Of a DNA stretch of 64,000 nucleotides, positions 11,399 to 23,269 are shown one piece after another. The notes under the pieces were generated by a model, which saw only the letters and a list, made by a program, of their open reading frames with translations, was not told the origin of the DNA and searched no databases. This DNA comes from Plutella xylostella (taxonomy: Eukaryota; Arthropoda; Insecta; Lepidoptera; Plutellidae). The position numbers and the translations under genes are program-made. Numbering within the stretch: the first letter of the stretch is position 1; every line of letters begins with the position of its first letter. The DNA lies in NCBI RefSeq assembly GCF_932276165.1, contig NC_064012.1, positions 7,447,501-7,511,500 on the forward strand. Reading direction: 5' to 3'.

Positions 11399-11699
11399 AC
11401 CAACACTATGACTGAAAACCTGGGTGCAGTTCTTGACTCTCATTTTCGGGATGCTACTGGGCATCACATGGTGGGTGGTCAATTTTGGGACTAATCGAAC
11501 TCCTTTGTACCCAGGAGCTCTTTTATAGAGTTCAATAATATGCTCCTACTTTGCAGTACAACTAGCTCCATCAGATTGGTATATTAAATCTTTATTTAAA
11601 AGATTATTACGGATGCCTTTCATTAAATGCGGGGGGTCGTATAACGGGAAAATTTTGTCTGCTCCAATTAAAAAAAAAAAACACCTTTCCAGAGCTCAT

Positions 11700-12145
11700 T
11701 TTTCCTTAAATATTGCCCAACTAACACCGTAGCGTTAAAAAAAACTCTCATATAACTTGTATAATGGTTCTATTCGAAAAAGTGTTAAGACATAGCTGTA
11801 TAAGAGTGTAGGAGAGTGCTCTAGCTCACTTATAACAACGAAAGAGGCCCACGATTTTGAGAGTAAAGGCTTTAGAAAGCCTGTAAAACGGTGTCATTGA
11901 AGTGTTTAAGTTATAGAAAGCCTGTAGTACGGTGTCATTGAAGTGCTAAAGTTACTATAGAAGAGCGTTTAATCACTCTCAGCTAGAACTTTTACCGGTA
12001 TAGTTGTAGTTGTAGAATGGTTATTTGACTCTCTGACTCTTATTTCTTTGGTAAAAAAGGGTTAAGTGAGTATGTTACCGTTTTTCGAATACACTTTTAG
12101 CATACAAGTTGTATGTCTTTGAAAATAATAGTGTCAACCATTGAG
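11700..12145. repeat. Non-coding; short direct repeat
   Basis: No gene is seen. AGAAAGCCTGTA.. ACGGTGTCATTGAAGTG occurs twice in direct orientation (about 11875-11906 and 11917-11946), period about 42 bp. Confidence 0.5.
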
Positions 12146-12149
12146 AATG

Positions 12150-12268
12150 AATGGTCTGGAGACGAAATAGGCAGACGTTCCCCTCTGTCGGGGTGGTAGG
12201 CCAAAAAGGCCCACCGATTTATAAAAACCAGTTGCAGTCTCAATGTTTACTAGATTCAATCGAGTTGT
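12150..12268 (+). repeat. Dispersed repeat, copy 1
   Basis: TCTGGAGACGAAATAGGCAG, GGCCCACCGATTTATAAAAA and TCTCAAT.TTCACTAGA-like text recur in the same order and orientation at 56183-56302. Here it lies just upstream of the THAP exon of P-like gene B. It could be a piece of that element's 5' region or an independent repeat. Confidence 0.65.
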
Positions 12269-12380
12269 CGGGCTGGAATGTCAAATGGTGAAATTCATGT
12301 TAAAAAATGCCTAATTGTTCAGTTTTTTGCTGCAGAAACAGACGTGGAACGTCTAGTTCAAAAGAGAAATGTGTTACATT

Positions 12381-13136
12381 GGGTTCCGCTCATCTGGCAT
12401 AATCTTTATTGACCAAAACTCATTTCGCATAACTCGTATGGTCTAAACTTTTTTGGCCGAACCATCACTTTGCCAAGACTTATGTGGCATAAGGCTCGTT
12501 TCGTCTAAAACTCTTTAGGCACAATCTTTAAACACCTAAGTTTCGTTTGCTCAAATTTATGTTTGTCTATACCTATGTATAATCTGGTTTCTCCTAATGT
12601 TATCTTAATAAATAATATATTAAGTATGTAGTAAATGTACAAATTGTGGTATTTTTCTCCTACATCCCGAAAATCACGATATTGTATGATCAAAAAATCG
12701 AAAGTTAACGACCAATATAATTATTACAAACCCCATGAGATCGAAACCTAAAAATAGGTGCGACGACGAGCAAAGCGAGGAGGAGCGTGTTAGGTGCACA
12801 TGTTCATCAAAACCAAAGCGGAGCGCAGCGAAGCGGAGCGGAGCGTTTTCCAAACAGCGGAAACAATACAAGGCACCAGTTTGCGCTATGTAGGGAAACG
12901 CTCCGTCAAGTTAAAGCCAAACGAATATTATTACTTTGTATAAACCTATGCCATAGCATTATTAGGCTATTCAAGATTTGGCCATACCATTATTAGGCTA
13001 AACAATGTTATGCGAAATAACTTTTTACTAAACGAGATTTATGCCATACGACTTTCGGCGTAACGAGACTTTGACCAAACGTTACTATGCAATACGAGAT
13101 TAGGCAAAAAAATCTTATGCCAAAAAAGGTAGAACC
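12381..13136. mobile_element. 756-bp non-autonomous element made of inverted word arrays
   Basis: GTTACATT flanks it on both sides (12373-12380, 13137-13144). Ends are related inverted repeats (GGGTTCCGCTCATCTGGCAT against GGTTCTACCTTTTTTGGCAT). The first 170 bp are degenerate words such as TGGCATAA, TTTCGCATAA, GGTCTAAAC and GACCAAAACTC; the last 230 bp carry their complements (TTATGCC, GTTTAGACC-like). The centre is GC-rich (GCGGAGCGCAGCGAAGCGG near 12818). It has no coding sequence and splits the THAP exon. The 8-bp duplication suggests hAT-type mobilisation. Confidence 0.8.
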
Positions 13137-13389
13137 GTTACATTTCATATGTAAGTGTTATTTTATCAAATTTATTGCTATTTACATCATTATTAGGGCC
13201 ACTATTTTATTTTGGGTACAATTTGGCATACTTTTACAGATATTTTTTTCAAAAATAAACTTATTATTAATTAACCTTTCAATATTTATTTATGTTAATT
13301 AACATTTATATTATTCATTAAATACATTTGCAGCGATGTTTTCTTGCTATTTCTTAAAGTTATTGACGTTTAATCGAGGAACGATGAGA

Positions 13390-14735
13390 AAAAAATACTA
13401 CTGCGTTACTTTCATACAAAATTATGTTTTATTGTTAGGAACATATATTTTGGTTCGTAAACATATACCAGATAAAAAGTAAGAAAAAAAACATTAATCT
13501 AACAGTTTAAATTACAAAATATTCTCAGTTTTGTTATTCATTCTATAATAAAGTTTCCCACTGCGTTACCAATCAATAAGTTTTAATGCAATACTTTTCG
13601 AAAAAGGGAAAAAATAATCATAATTTTTTGCTCGAAGTTTTAGAAATAGCTCTAAATAAGGTGAATTATAATTATTATATTTAGTTTAACATTCTTTCTA
13701 ATAAAGAGTAGCTAAAATGTTTGTGAATACTCTCAGGAAACGAGGGACAAATAGATAACGCTGTGGTTAATTGGTAACACAGTGGTATCTCAATCACAAT
13801 CTTTATACTTTCTTCAATTAAAACTAATCATAATGTAAAAAAACTATCAAACTAAAATTAACAGAACTCTTTGTTTAATAACAAACATTAAAATCGCTGA
13901 AAATATGACAACTTAATACTAAGAAATATTTCTATTTTTTTTGCCTATAAAGCCGTTGTTTTTCAGCCGCTGTTTACGCCATTGAGTCTGAAATGTTATA
14001 CTGTAACAATATAATATGCTCAAATGTTATATTTGTACCATAAATTGAGTAACAGATACCTGAAAACTATAAGAAAAACCCCTGAGTTACTATAGTTACA
14101 ACTGCGTTACTGAAAAAGTAACGAAGTGTAGCGGTAACGCAGTTGTAAAACAATAACCTTTTTGAAGTTAGTACTTAAATGAATACACATACATGGGATA
14201 TCAAAATGCCCTCATAATTGTTACTAATTATTACATATATTGCATAAAATAAAATAATAAATATCTATAAAACTCACCGTATGTCGCCGGTAACTCAGTG
14301 GCGTCACAATAAATACACGCGCTTCTCTCCAGGACTCTCGTCCGAAAGACTTGTTCATTTTATCCGTCCCGCTCTCCTTCCTGCACTCCGATACAAAGAC
14401 ACAGCCATTCAAATGATCTTAGGTGTAAGAATGTGAAAAAAAGTTTATTTATGATTGAATTTCCTAGGGTAACCTAGTGTAGGTGTATTTTTGCTTAGGC
14501 TTGGGGACTCGGCCAGGAATATTAATTGTCCCATAATATGTTCATATAAAATCATGATTATTACCGTGAAGTAAAGTTTAAATAATGACATATTCGTTAT
14601 AATATTCAAAAAAATTGTTTCCATTGTAATTTTTTACACACGTTGTGCTTGTTTCATATGACTCGCTCCGAGGGACAGACAATTTTTGTATGAAAAACAA
14701 TTGCGTTACCAAAAACAACAACAGAGTTACCGTAA
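13390..14735. repeat. Word-array region: GCGTTACC motif in both orientations
   Basis: In otherwise AT-rich DNA, variants of ACTGCGTTACC or its complement occur at about 13400, 13560, 13754, 13772, 14084, 14100, 14117, 14132, 14289, 14701 and 14722. It lies in intron 1 of P-like gene B. There are no open frames of note, and I could not fix target duplications or ends. It may be a non-autonomous element with dispersed transposase-binding sites. Confidence 0.5.
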
Positions 14736-17039
14736 TTTGTAAATAAATAAAGTATTTTACATAAATTCATTATATTTTCTGTGACCGGTGTTTTATTTAA
14801 TTGCTACAGGCGGTAGCTATATTCCTGAATTTCATTATTTAATTTAAAAAAAATGTTTCTTTGTAGGGGACCGATAATTGTACCTAAAATAAAATAATGG
14901 CCCATTAACCAAAATTAGTTATTGTTCAATATTGTTGTAAGCACATAAAAATCCGACTCATCCCATACAATATTCAAACCAGTGTGTCAAAAAGTCTGAA
15001 ATCCGTATTGTTGTTTGGTTGGCATTGTTTTTTCCATCGCCTAGCAACCGAAATGTTATCGAAGCCATAGTGTTGTGACCGGTAGTAAGATGTAGTTATC
15101 GATTCGAAGTGAAATGAGGTTACAACCTTTTCTATTGATTCTTAGAATAATAAATAATATACTGTCTATTTAATTTCCGAGATATGTACTTCATTTTAAA
15201 ATGGTTTGCAATTTGTTCAACGATCGATCACCCAAAGATTCATTGAGACTATCGGGAGCGAAAGAATTGGCTAGGTATTTTTGGGGGAATTTATTTATGT
15301 AATTGTTAACCATATAATAAACCGATTATTAAACGTCACAATATGAGAGTCTTACGCATAATATTTATTTAATATGCAGGTTTCCTAAAGACCCAAGTTT
15401 GAGGGATATATGGATGAAATTTTGTAACATGAGTCCAAACTGGATACCAAAGAGAACCAGTCTTATTTGTTCAGATCATTTCAAAATATCTGAATTTAAG
15501 GAGCTGGCAAACAATAAACGTGTATTGGTCGATGGCACCATACCAACTCTAATTCCTGGGTGCATTTGTTCCGTAAGTAATAATATAGATACAGTGGGCT
15601 GCATAGAAATCTGACCGGTTCTCCGGCTCTATGCATGCCAGCGCCAGAGTTATATCTTGTAAAATATTATTTAATGGTTATAATGAACTATTAGGTTGTA
15701 GTTGTTATTGGAAAACTGGTCTTGAGATTTTTCATACTTTAAAAATATACCTAACAATGTTTGAAAAAACTTTTCAGAGTCATGATAAAACATTTGCACC
15801 ACCTGATGATAGACTATTGTCCTACGATGGCAATAATGAAAATGTCAATATTTCCGATTCCTTGGTATTGCCTGGTACATCCTCATCTCTGCAGCACGTG
15901 AGTTTTTTATATGGTTCATTGTAGATGTTGTAAAATCAATTCGTACTAGGCGAAGCATTTCAATAAATATTTTGAAAACTCTGTAGCCAACAATCCATTA
16001 ATATTAAATAATTTAAATTGACCTTCTTTATTTAAATTTTCAGTTAAAATTGTATTGTAAAAGTCGTATATAATCAAAAAACGTATACTTTTGTTCGTCA
16101 GGAGGAGCGGTCAAATATAATATCAGAAAATTCAAGTTCAAATATCACTGACTCTTTGCCACTGACACCGAAAAAAAGAAAAAAGCAAGAACAGATAGAC
16201 AATCAGAGCAAAAAAATTAAAAAGGCTACAATATAAAAATTGTTATTTGAAAAAAAAAGTAGCTGGATTAAAAGAAATCCTTCAAAGTCTGGATGAAAAA
16301 TCTTTGATAGATAAAGAAGAGAGAATGGTTCTTGAATTGGTGTGGAAGAAGCAGAACTCATTAAGCGACAGTTGAAAAACTTAAAAAATGGAAAGCTCTC
16401 TCTCGAGACACGTTTTCACCGGAACTCAGATGTTTTGCACTAACACTAAATTTTTATTCCCCAAAGGCATATAAGTATGTGCGTAAAACTTTTAGGAATT
16501 GTTTACCAACTCCGCGTACCCTGATAAAATGGTACAGTAACCTTGACGGACGGCCTGGTTTTACCGAGGAGGCGTTGAAGGCTTTAAAACATAAAGCCGA
16601 TGCGAGTCCGGACAAAAAAATATACTGTACCTTAGTTTTTGATGAAATGAAAATTAAGACTCAAACGCATGATAGTAAAAATGGTAACAGGCGATTTGGG
16701 TACGTTGATTACGGTTTCGATTTAGAGACAGATAATACTGATGAAGCAACCGATGCCCTAGTCTTTTTATTAGTAGACAGATTTCTCCGGTTGGACGTCG
16801 TAGCGTGAAGACGTGTTTCTTGGTGTCCCAGTTGTTCGAATTATTTTGTGGTTAATATTCGTGCCCCGTAATCATACCAAACTCGGTACCTCCCGTTCTA
16901 TCTTGGCGGTTGTCCCATAAGCTGTGGCGGCCATATTGAAAACACATCGGATCTCTCGCTCCCGCAAGTTGGAACTCCTCGGGTGTCGTCGGACTTCGTC
17001 GGGCCGGCTACTGCAGTGAAATAAATACAGAAAAGAATC

Positions 17040-17118
17040 TGCTCCGGTGAGGATCGAACCCGCGGCCCGCTGGACACGAGGTGGGTGCTTAGCCCTCTGA
17101 ACCCACACTGTGAGCGTT
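17040..17118 (-). other. tRNA-like segment in the LINE 5' region
   Basis: On the minus strand, GGGCTAAGCACCCACC is followed by GCGGGTTCGATCCTCACCGG, a good box B. This looks like a tRNA-derived SINE head or a degenerate tRNA-like promoter within the LINE 5' untranslated region. I could not define a SINE body or duplications. Confidence 0.4.
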
Positions 17119-17249
17119 TGCACGGCGAAATATCGCTACACTATCTACTGCTACGGGCCGCGCAGAGCGTTAAGCGGCTGCTACGGGCTACGGAACTGCT
17201 ACGAGTTTGCTAACTATTCACTTTTTTACAACGCACGAGTGAGACCACG

Positions 17250-17954
17250 ATGTCTACACATAGAACCCCACCTCAATTACTCAAAGGTAAACTAAATACA
17301 TCTTCTTCTGAGCCTGACCTGTTCTCCAATACACTTTGCGACATCGAAAATGTTTCTTCAAGGGGAAAACGCCCACGCATGGATGAGTCTCCCAACTCAC
17401 AATACAACCAACCGTCAACTACTGTTGTATTCGAGGACATCAAAAAGGAACTCATGCAAATGCTGTCCTCGTGGAAAATTGAGCATGATCAAACAATTGC
17501 ATCATGGAGGGCAGAACAGACTTCCACTTTAAACAGGCTGGTTAATGACATGACAGACCTAAGAAAACAGATGCAACAATACTCTAAAACGCAGAGATCG
17601 TTTTAGATAGAGAAAGGTATGGAATTCATTAACGAAAGCTATGAGTGCATGAAAACGAAAATAGTTTCCCTGGAAAGAGAAAAGTCAGTAAGCCTGGACC
17701 GTATATCTATGTTAGAAAAACAAATACAGGATATTCAAACTATCTCCCGTCCTACAAGTGTAGAGATAAGGAACGTTCCTTTGTTTGAGAAAAATAATGA
17801 GACCCACAACGCACTAGCATCTATAGTTCAATCTATTGGGAAAACCGTAGATATGGAAGTGCAAACATCCGACCTTCGTGACATATACCGAGTGCCTACT
17901 AGGCCTGGTGTTTCCACAAGTCCATCGGCGATTGTAGCTTATTTTATATTTTAG
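17250..17954 (+). pseudogene. LINE ORF1 (RNA-binding protein, truncated)
   Basis: Starts MSTHRTPPQLLKGKLN. A coiled-coil-like region (17440-17750, heptad-rich KKELMQMLSSWKIEHD and LEREKSVSLDRISMLEKQI) precedes a segment beginning SVEIRNVPLFEKNNETHNAL that resembles the RNA-binding part of lepidopteran jockey/CR1 ORF1 proteins. A stop at 17604 breaks the coiled coil, and the C-terminal part after VAYF is lost; non-coding sequence and a MITE follow. It would bind LINE RNA with the ORF2 product. Non-functional as read. Confidence 0.7.
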
Positions 17955-18121
17955 TATATTGTCGTAGTTTTAAGCCTCTTCCTATTCAAACTTTACTAAC
18001 ACAAACTTACATACACATACATCACACCTACACCATAATTAATGTCCACAGATGTTCAAAACAGTTTTCTTCAGTAGTTCCATTGCTAATTATTGTAAAC
18101 TTCAAAAGATATTCATATGTA

Positions 18122-18332
18122 CGGTGGCCTGCGCCTAAAAGTATACAGGCGGAGTTTTTAAAATAGCGATCCCTGATGATGAAGGGACCAGCTACATCTG
18201 TTATAAATCCGGGGACGTGTTGTGTGTGATGTGTGTAGCAGTGGTGTTTATGTGGATGTGCTTGAGCAGCATGTGAGCTAGATATCGCTATTTTAAAAAC
18301 TCTGCCTGTATACTTTTAGGCGCAGGCCACCG
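18122..18332. mobile_element. 211-bp MITE with TA duplication
   Basis: Inverted termini of about 50 bp (CGGTGGCCTGCGCCTAAAAG and complement) are flanked by TA at 18120-18121 and 18333-18334. TA duplications suit Tc1/mariner-type MITEs. It lies between ORF1 and ORF2 of the LINE and so is younger than that insertion. Confidence 0.85.
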
Positions 18333-18402
18333 TACATACCCATTGCACTCTACCTTTTTCTTGACTCCAAGATTGACTACAAACGATTTAAAAATATAAT
18401 CA

Positions 18403-21341
18403 ATGGCTAGCGTAAACTTAAAAAACATTTCGAACGAGATTGATGATTTTTCTGTTGCAGAAGCACACACTTCTGAGCCTGAAAAATGTTCCACGTTTAT
18501 CACACAGTCACATAAAGACTTAAATATTATACACACTAATATTAGAAGCATAAATAAAAATTTTAATCAATTTATCGCGGTTTTATCGACGACTAAAATT
18601 AGCTACGACCTTATTATTATGACGGAATGTTGGCTTACGGACTCTATATCTATTCCTACTCTTCAAGGCTACAATTCCTTTCATTCATTGAACAATCCTA
18701 TACAAAATGACGGGTTCGTGCTATATGTCAAGGAATCTCTAAATTGTAAGATACAGGAACCCGATTTCTCAGATGCTAACTGTCTCATATGTACCATAAA
18801 TAACTATGCATTTGTGTGTATCTATCGCTCCTCATCCTATAAGGATCTAACTAAATTCTATTCCAGCATGGAAAATGTGATTTCTTCTTTGAGTCAGTTC
18901 AAGAATATAGCATTCATAGGCGATATTAATATAGACATAAAATCAACCAGTAAAGACAAAAATTATCATGAATATTTAACACTTGCTGCCACTTTGGGAC
19001 TATTACCGGCTCATATATTTCCGACTCGTTTAACAAACTGCCTCGATCATATATTATTGAAAACCAAAGATCCTGCCAAAGTTATCATTCTTAAATCGGT
19101 AACTACTGATCATTTGCCTGTAATGTTAAACTTAAAGTCTAGCAGCATCAAAAAATCGTCAACGGTCGGTGTAGCTCAGCGAATAAATTATGACGCGATA
19201 AAAAAAGAGCTGGACCAAACCGACTACTCTTCAGTAATGAAAGAGACTGATGCTAACGATGCCACAAATTCACTCATAAACCTTATACAACCTATTATAA
19301 AAAAACATACAAGAAATACTAAAATCAAAAAGAGCCAAAAATTAATCAAACCTTGGATGACAACTGGTCTTCTACGCTGCATCCGCCATCGAGATAAAAT
19401 GCACTTTAAACTAAAGAAAGAACCTAATAATGAAATTCTTGTAACAACGTACAAGCTCTACAGAAATTTCTGCAACAATCTAATTAAAAAAATAAAGAGA
19501 GCCTATGATAAAAACTTATTTTTGGAGTCCAAAAACAATATTAAAGCAACCTGGAACGCTATTAAGTCTATTAACAATACAAATTGTGGTAAGCAAAAAA
19601 CATCTGAACTTTTAAATATAAACCCCGTCCCATCAGTATCTGTTGGTATGGTGAACCAAGCTTTTGTTAACGTTGGTAGAGATTTGGCATCTAAGATCTC
19701 CCCTTGTGCCCAGAGACCCTCAACGCCCAAATATGGTTTATCCTCCCCTATCGGTAACTCACTTGTTATTCTTCCAGTTGATAATGCTCAAGTGGAGCGA
19801 CTCGTAAAGAGCCTTCGCTCCAATTGTGCGACAGGCTGGGATGATATTCCAGCAAAAATTCTCAAGAACTCCTCAGACGTTCTTGTACCACCCATCACAC
19901 ATCTCTGTAACCTTGCCATAAACAGCGGAATCTTCCCACTAGCTCTAAAAAACGCTATCGTGCACCCCATTTATAAAAGCGGAGATAAAGAAAGTGTCAC
20001 AAATTACCGGCCTATTTCTGTTCTAAGCTCCATCTCTAAAATTCTTGAGCGTATATTAAATAACTGCCTAACGGAGTACCTCGACAAATATCACATAATA
20101 GCAAGAAACCAATATGGATTCAGAGCTGGTGTTTCCACAGAAGATGCCGTTGCTGACTTCTCCTGCGCAGTCGTGAGTAAACTGGACAAACAATTTAAAT
20201 GCTACGGTATTTTCCTCGATCTGTCGAAGGCTTTCGATACTGTGTCTGTACCCATCCTCATGACCAAACTGGAACAGATCGGAATACGTGGTATTACACT
20301 CCAACTTTTCTGTGACTACCTCACTGACCGATCACAGTGCGTCAAGATTGACTCCTATGTCAGTAAAAATGAACCCTTAAGTTACGGCGTTCCTCAGGGG
20401 AGTATTCTGGGTCCAACACTTTTCCTGGTCTACATCAATGATCTGTGCACGCTAAAAATGCCAAAAAAAATGAGATATTTACATATGCAGACGACACTGC
20501 GCTCCTTATCTATGATGTGGACTGGGAAAGTGCCAAATTGAGAGCTGAATCTTCCCTAAGAGTGGTTATGGAATGGTTATCATCAAATTTGCTAACACTC
20601 AACCTTAGTAAAACACAATACCTCTGTTTTAATATATCTAACCGTGTAAAGCAAAATAGTGATCTCCGTATAAAGGCCCACTACTGCTCCACCTCAACTA
20701 ATTGCCAATGCCCAACTATTGGTAAAACTGACAGTATACGATACCTAGGGGTCATACTGGATGACAAACTGAATTGGGGTTCACATATAAACAGCCTCTG
20801 TAAGAGAGTCAGAAGACTGATCTATTTGTTCAAGAATCTTCGTCACTGTCTTGACAAAGAAACTCTGATTACAGTCTACAAAAGTTTATGTGAGTCTATT
20901 CTGTCATACTGTATTCCAATATGGGGTGGCACTTACAAGACCTATATGTTACCTCTGGAACGGGCGCAAAGAGCGGTTTTGAAGGTTTTATTGTCCAAAC
21001 CAAGAGACTACGCTACCGTGAAAGTATACTCTGAAGCGCAAGTCTTTACTGTGAGACAAATATACCTTCTCAGGACTGTGTTGCGCCGCCACTCATACCT
21101 TCCCTTGGATGCCAAAGTACTAAACAGACGACAGGGTTTTTCTGTTTGCGAGTTAAAAAGTTGTCGTACGGTATTTGCCCATAGCCAATTGGATAACCTT
21201 AGCTCGAGAGTATATAATAAAATAAATAAAAGTTTGCACATTTACCCCCTTAATAAATTTGAAATTAAATGTAAATTAAAAAGCTGGCTATCAGACTTAT
21301 CATATGAAGAGACTGAGAAGCTCCTGACTATGACTTCATGA
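18403..21341 (+). pseudogene. LINE ORF2: endonuclease plus reverse transcriptase, one frameshift
   Basis: About 980 codons in two frames. The N-terminal apurinic-type endonuclease shows HTNIRSINKNFNQF, MTECWLTDS, FIGDINID, NCLDHILL and TTDHLPVM. Reverse transcriptase shows NYRPISVLSSISKILE, NQYGFRAGVSTEDA, YGIFLDLSKAFDT, YGVPQGSILGPTLFL and, after the frameshift, FTYADDTALLIYD with the catalytic YADD. The C-terminal region contains RYLGVILDDKLNWGSHI and SYCIPIWGGTYK. A run of eight A at 20463-20470 shifts the frame between NDL and YADD; seven would be in frame. Otherwise ORF2 is open, so this copy is quite young. It nicks target DNA and copies LINE RNA into it. Confidence 0.9.
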
Positions 21342-21365
21342 TAACATAACTAAAAATACCTTGCA

Positions 21366-21415
21366 ATCAAAATACTTTTACCATAAATTATAATTTATGG
21401 TAAAAGTATTTTGAT
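21366..21415. repeat. Perfect 50-bp palindrome in LINE 3' region
   Basis: ATCAAAATACTTTTACCATA at the left is mirrored exactly by its complement at the right with no spacer. It is in the 3' untranslated region 25 bp after the ORF2 stop. It could fold in LINE RNA and be recognised by the reverse transcriptase; that role is inference. Confidence 0.85.
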
Positions 21416-21465
21416 ATATGTATCAACTGCATCGCTCTACTCTATAACATTACTCCATACTCACA

Positions 21466-21512
<47 letters not shown>
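21466..21512. repeat. CA dinucleotide run
   Basis: An almost pure (CA)n tract of about 45 bp lies in the LINE 3' untranslated region, followed by TACACACTCA. Confidence 0.95.
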
Positions 21513-21515
<3 letters not shown>

Positions 21516-22040
21516 ACTCAGAGTCATACACTTACAACTTAGGCACACACTCTTATTTTAATCCTAAATCAAGTTACGGCGTTACTTAAATTTATTTTGT
21601 ATAAGTACCTACTACTGTTTCATTATATCGGAGAAACATCATAACCCTATAATACAGGATCATTCCTAGCTTAGGGTTATGATGGTTCAACTCACAACGC
21701 ATTTGTACAACCTATTTTGTCTAGATTAAGTCTGTAACGTTGTTGCTATTTTTTATTGAAATAAACTTTTATTTATTTATTTATTATTATTTATTTAGAC
21801 ATTAATGCTCCGTGGAAAGTTCCCATCGGGTTTTTTTTAGTCAAAGGCACAAGTGGTAAGTTAAAAGCTCAGCTTGTCACCAAGGCCTTTGATTTAGTTC
21901 ATATAACTGGTTTACAAATAAAGGCTTTGACGTGCGATGGCGCCAAAGCTCAGTGGCGGATTAAGAGCATCGGGGGCCCTAAGCACTAAGCCTGTGTAGG
22001 CCCCTAATTTAGAACAATTTGTTCCTTGAAAAAGATTTTG

Positions 22041-22945
22041 TATTGACAATGAATAATCCAATTCACACGTGCCTTATTTTGCCGTTGTTATCGACCACCT
22101 GTGTAATACGACCACATCGCAACCACAACGCAACCACATCGCAACGGCAACGCCGCCACGCGGCGGCGGCACCGCGGCAACCTGTTCTCCGTATTAGCGT
22201 CAATTCACACGTACCACAACCACACCACGTCGCAGCGACATAATGTGCTCAAGCTGTGGTTACGTGTGAATAGTGTGACAGCGGCTTTTTGCAGTTGCGT
22301 TGTGGCAGCGACAAAATGTCGATGTGGTTGTGTTGTCGCTGTCGTTGCGATGTGGTAATCACGTGGTTTTATGCATTTAATAGGGAGAGGAGGCGGCCGC
22401 GGTGCCGCCGCCGCGTGGCGGCGTTGCCGACGCCATGTGGTTGCGATGTGGTCGTATTACACGGGTGGTCGATGACAACGGCAAAATGTGGCACGTGTGA
22501 ACCACAGCTTGACCACATTTTGTCGCTGCGACGTGGTGTGGTTGTGGTACGTGTGAATTGACGCTTAGTGCGAATTCACATGTACCACAACCACACCACG
22601 GTCCACGTCGCAGCGACAAAATGTGGTCAAGCTGTGGTTACGTGTGAATAATGTCACAGCGACTTTTTGCAGTTGCGTTGTGGTAGCGACAAAACGTCGA
22701 TGTGGTTGCGTTGTCGCTGTCGTCGCGAAGTGGTCGTACACAGATAATAGGGAGAGCAGGTGGCCGCGGTGCCGCCGCCACGTGGCGGCGTTGTCGTCGC
22801 GATGTGGTTGCGATGTGGTCGTATTACACAGGTGCTCGACAACATCGGCAAAATGTGGCACGTGTGAATTGGATTATTCATTTTCAATACAAAATACCAT
22901 CGTTGTGGTGTGGTGTGGTTGTGGTACGTGTGAATTGACCCTAAG
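22041..22945. repeat. Inverted word-array block, GC-rich
   Basis: The outer arms are inverted: GAATAATCCAATTCACACGTG near 22050 against its complement near 22870. Words such as CACGTGTGAAT, GTGGTTGCGATGTGGTC, GCGACAAAATGT and GCCGCCACGCGGCGG recur many times in both orientations. No gene. It is probably a separate element nested in the hAT, but I found no clean target duplication. Confidence 0.6.
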
Positions 22946-23269
22946 TACGCGCAAGCCTCATTTTTGTCAAAATCGTCGGCGTGGAAACTGGAAACAATGT
23001 TTCCCAATGAGGAATTATTTCTTCTACTGGTGTATTTTCAATGCCTGCAAACAACTAGAATTTTTTCACTACAAAAAAGTCTCGTTGCCTGCTATTCCCA
23101 AAAATCAAACCGTATACACGATCGAAGTAGACAAAAAAAATGCTGTAAAATTTAAAAAAACATTCACATGTCAAACTACTTTAAGGATTTAAGAGAAGAT
23201 TTTAATGAATGGCAAAATTGTTAAAATTTCATGTCGAAAAATGCGCAAGCCGCGCTTCGGGGTTGGCGT

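Larger units (their letters stand above)
8012..11665 (-). pseudogene. P-element/THAP9-like transposase pseudogene A
   Basis: Minus-strand segments give the middle and C-terminal parts of a P-type DDE transposase in order: 11665-11407 (KIFPLYDPPHLMKGIRNNLL, KLTTHHVMPSSIPKMRVKNC, VFSHSVG), 9411-9268 (ILLLFDSIFDSVNGS), 8981-8331 (RSPHHKLWRDSL, HFNQDPLENFFGAIRS) and 8212-8012 (CPKDLECQEAEEF). Three insertions separate them: a hAT transposon, a 277-bp MITE with 9-bp duplications and a 118-bp MITE with TAA duplications; ignoring the two MITEs restores the frame across each junction. A small inverted duplication at 8376-8444 adds a further break. The N-terminus and THAP domain were not found. It faces away from copy B. 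Confidence 0.8.
16780..21795 (+). mobile_element. Near-complete jockey/CR1-type LINE (5.0 kb)
   Basis: TAGACA occurs at 16774-16779 and 21796-21801; leaving out the insert joins the host frame as VDINAPW. Order: 5' untranslated region (16780-17249), ORF1, ORF2, a 3' untranslated region with a 50-bp palindrome and a CA run, then a TTTATT-rich tail (about 21762-21795). It inserted into exon 4 of P-like gene B. A MITE sits between its two genes. Length and the presence of 5' sequence suggest a full-length insertion; clade assignment is by ORF2 style only. Confidence 0.8.

Noticed and set aside
15201..15275. Frame starting MVCNLFNDRSPKDS as the first exon of the P-like gene
   Set aside because: It can splice to 15380 but lacks the paired cysteines of a THAP domain; the exon at 12308 fits far better and joins in phase.
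17040..17118. Functional tRNA gene
   Set aside because: Only box B is good; no complete cloverleaf or terminator could be assembled by eye. The same applies to the SINE heads.
22289..23192. Open frames of 90-190 codons in the hAT interior
   Set aside because: Cys/Arg/Val-rich text produced by the inverted word array on both strands; no domain.
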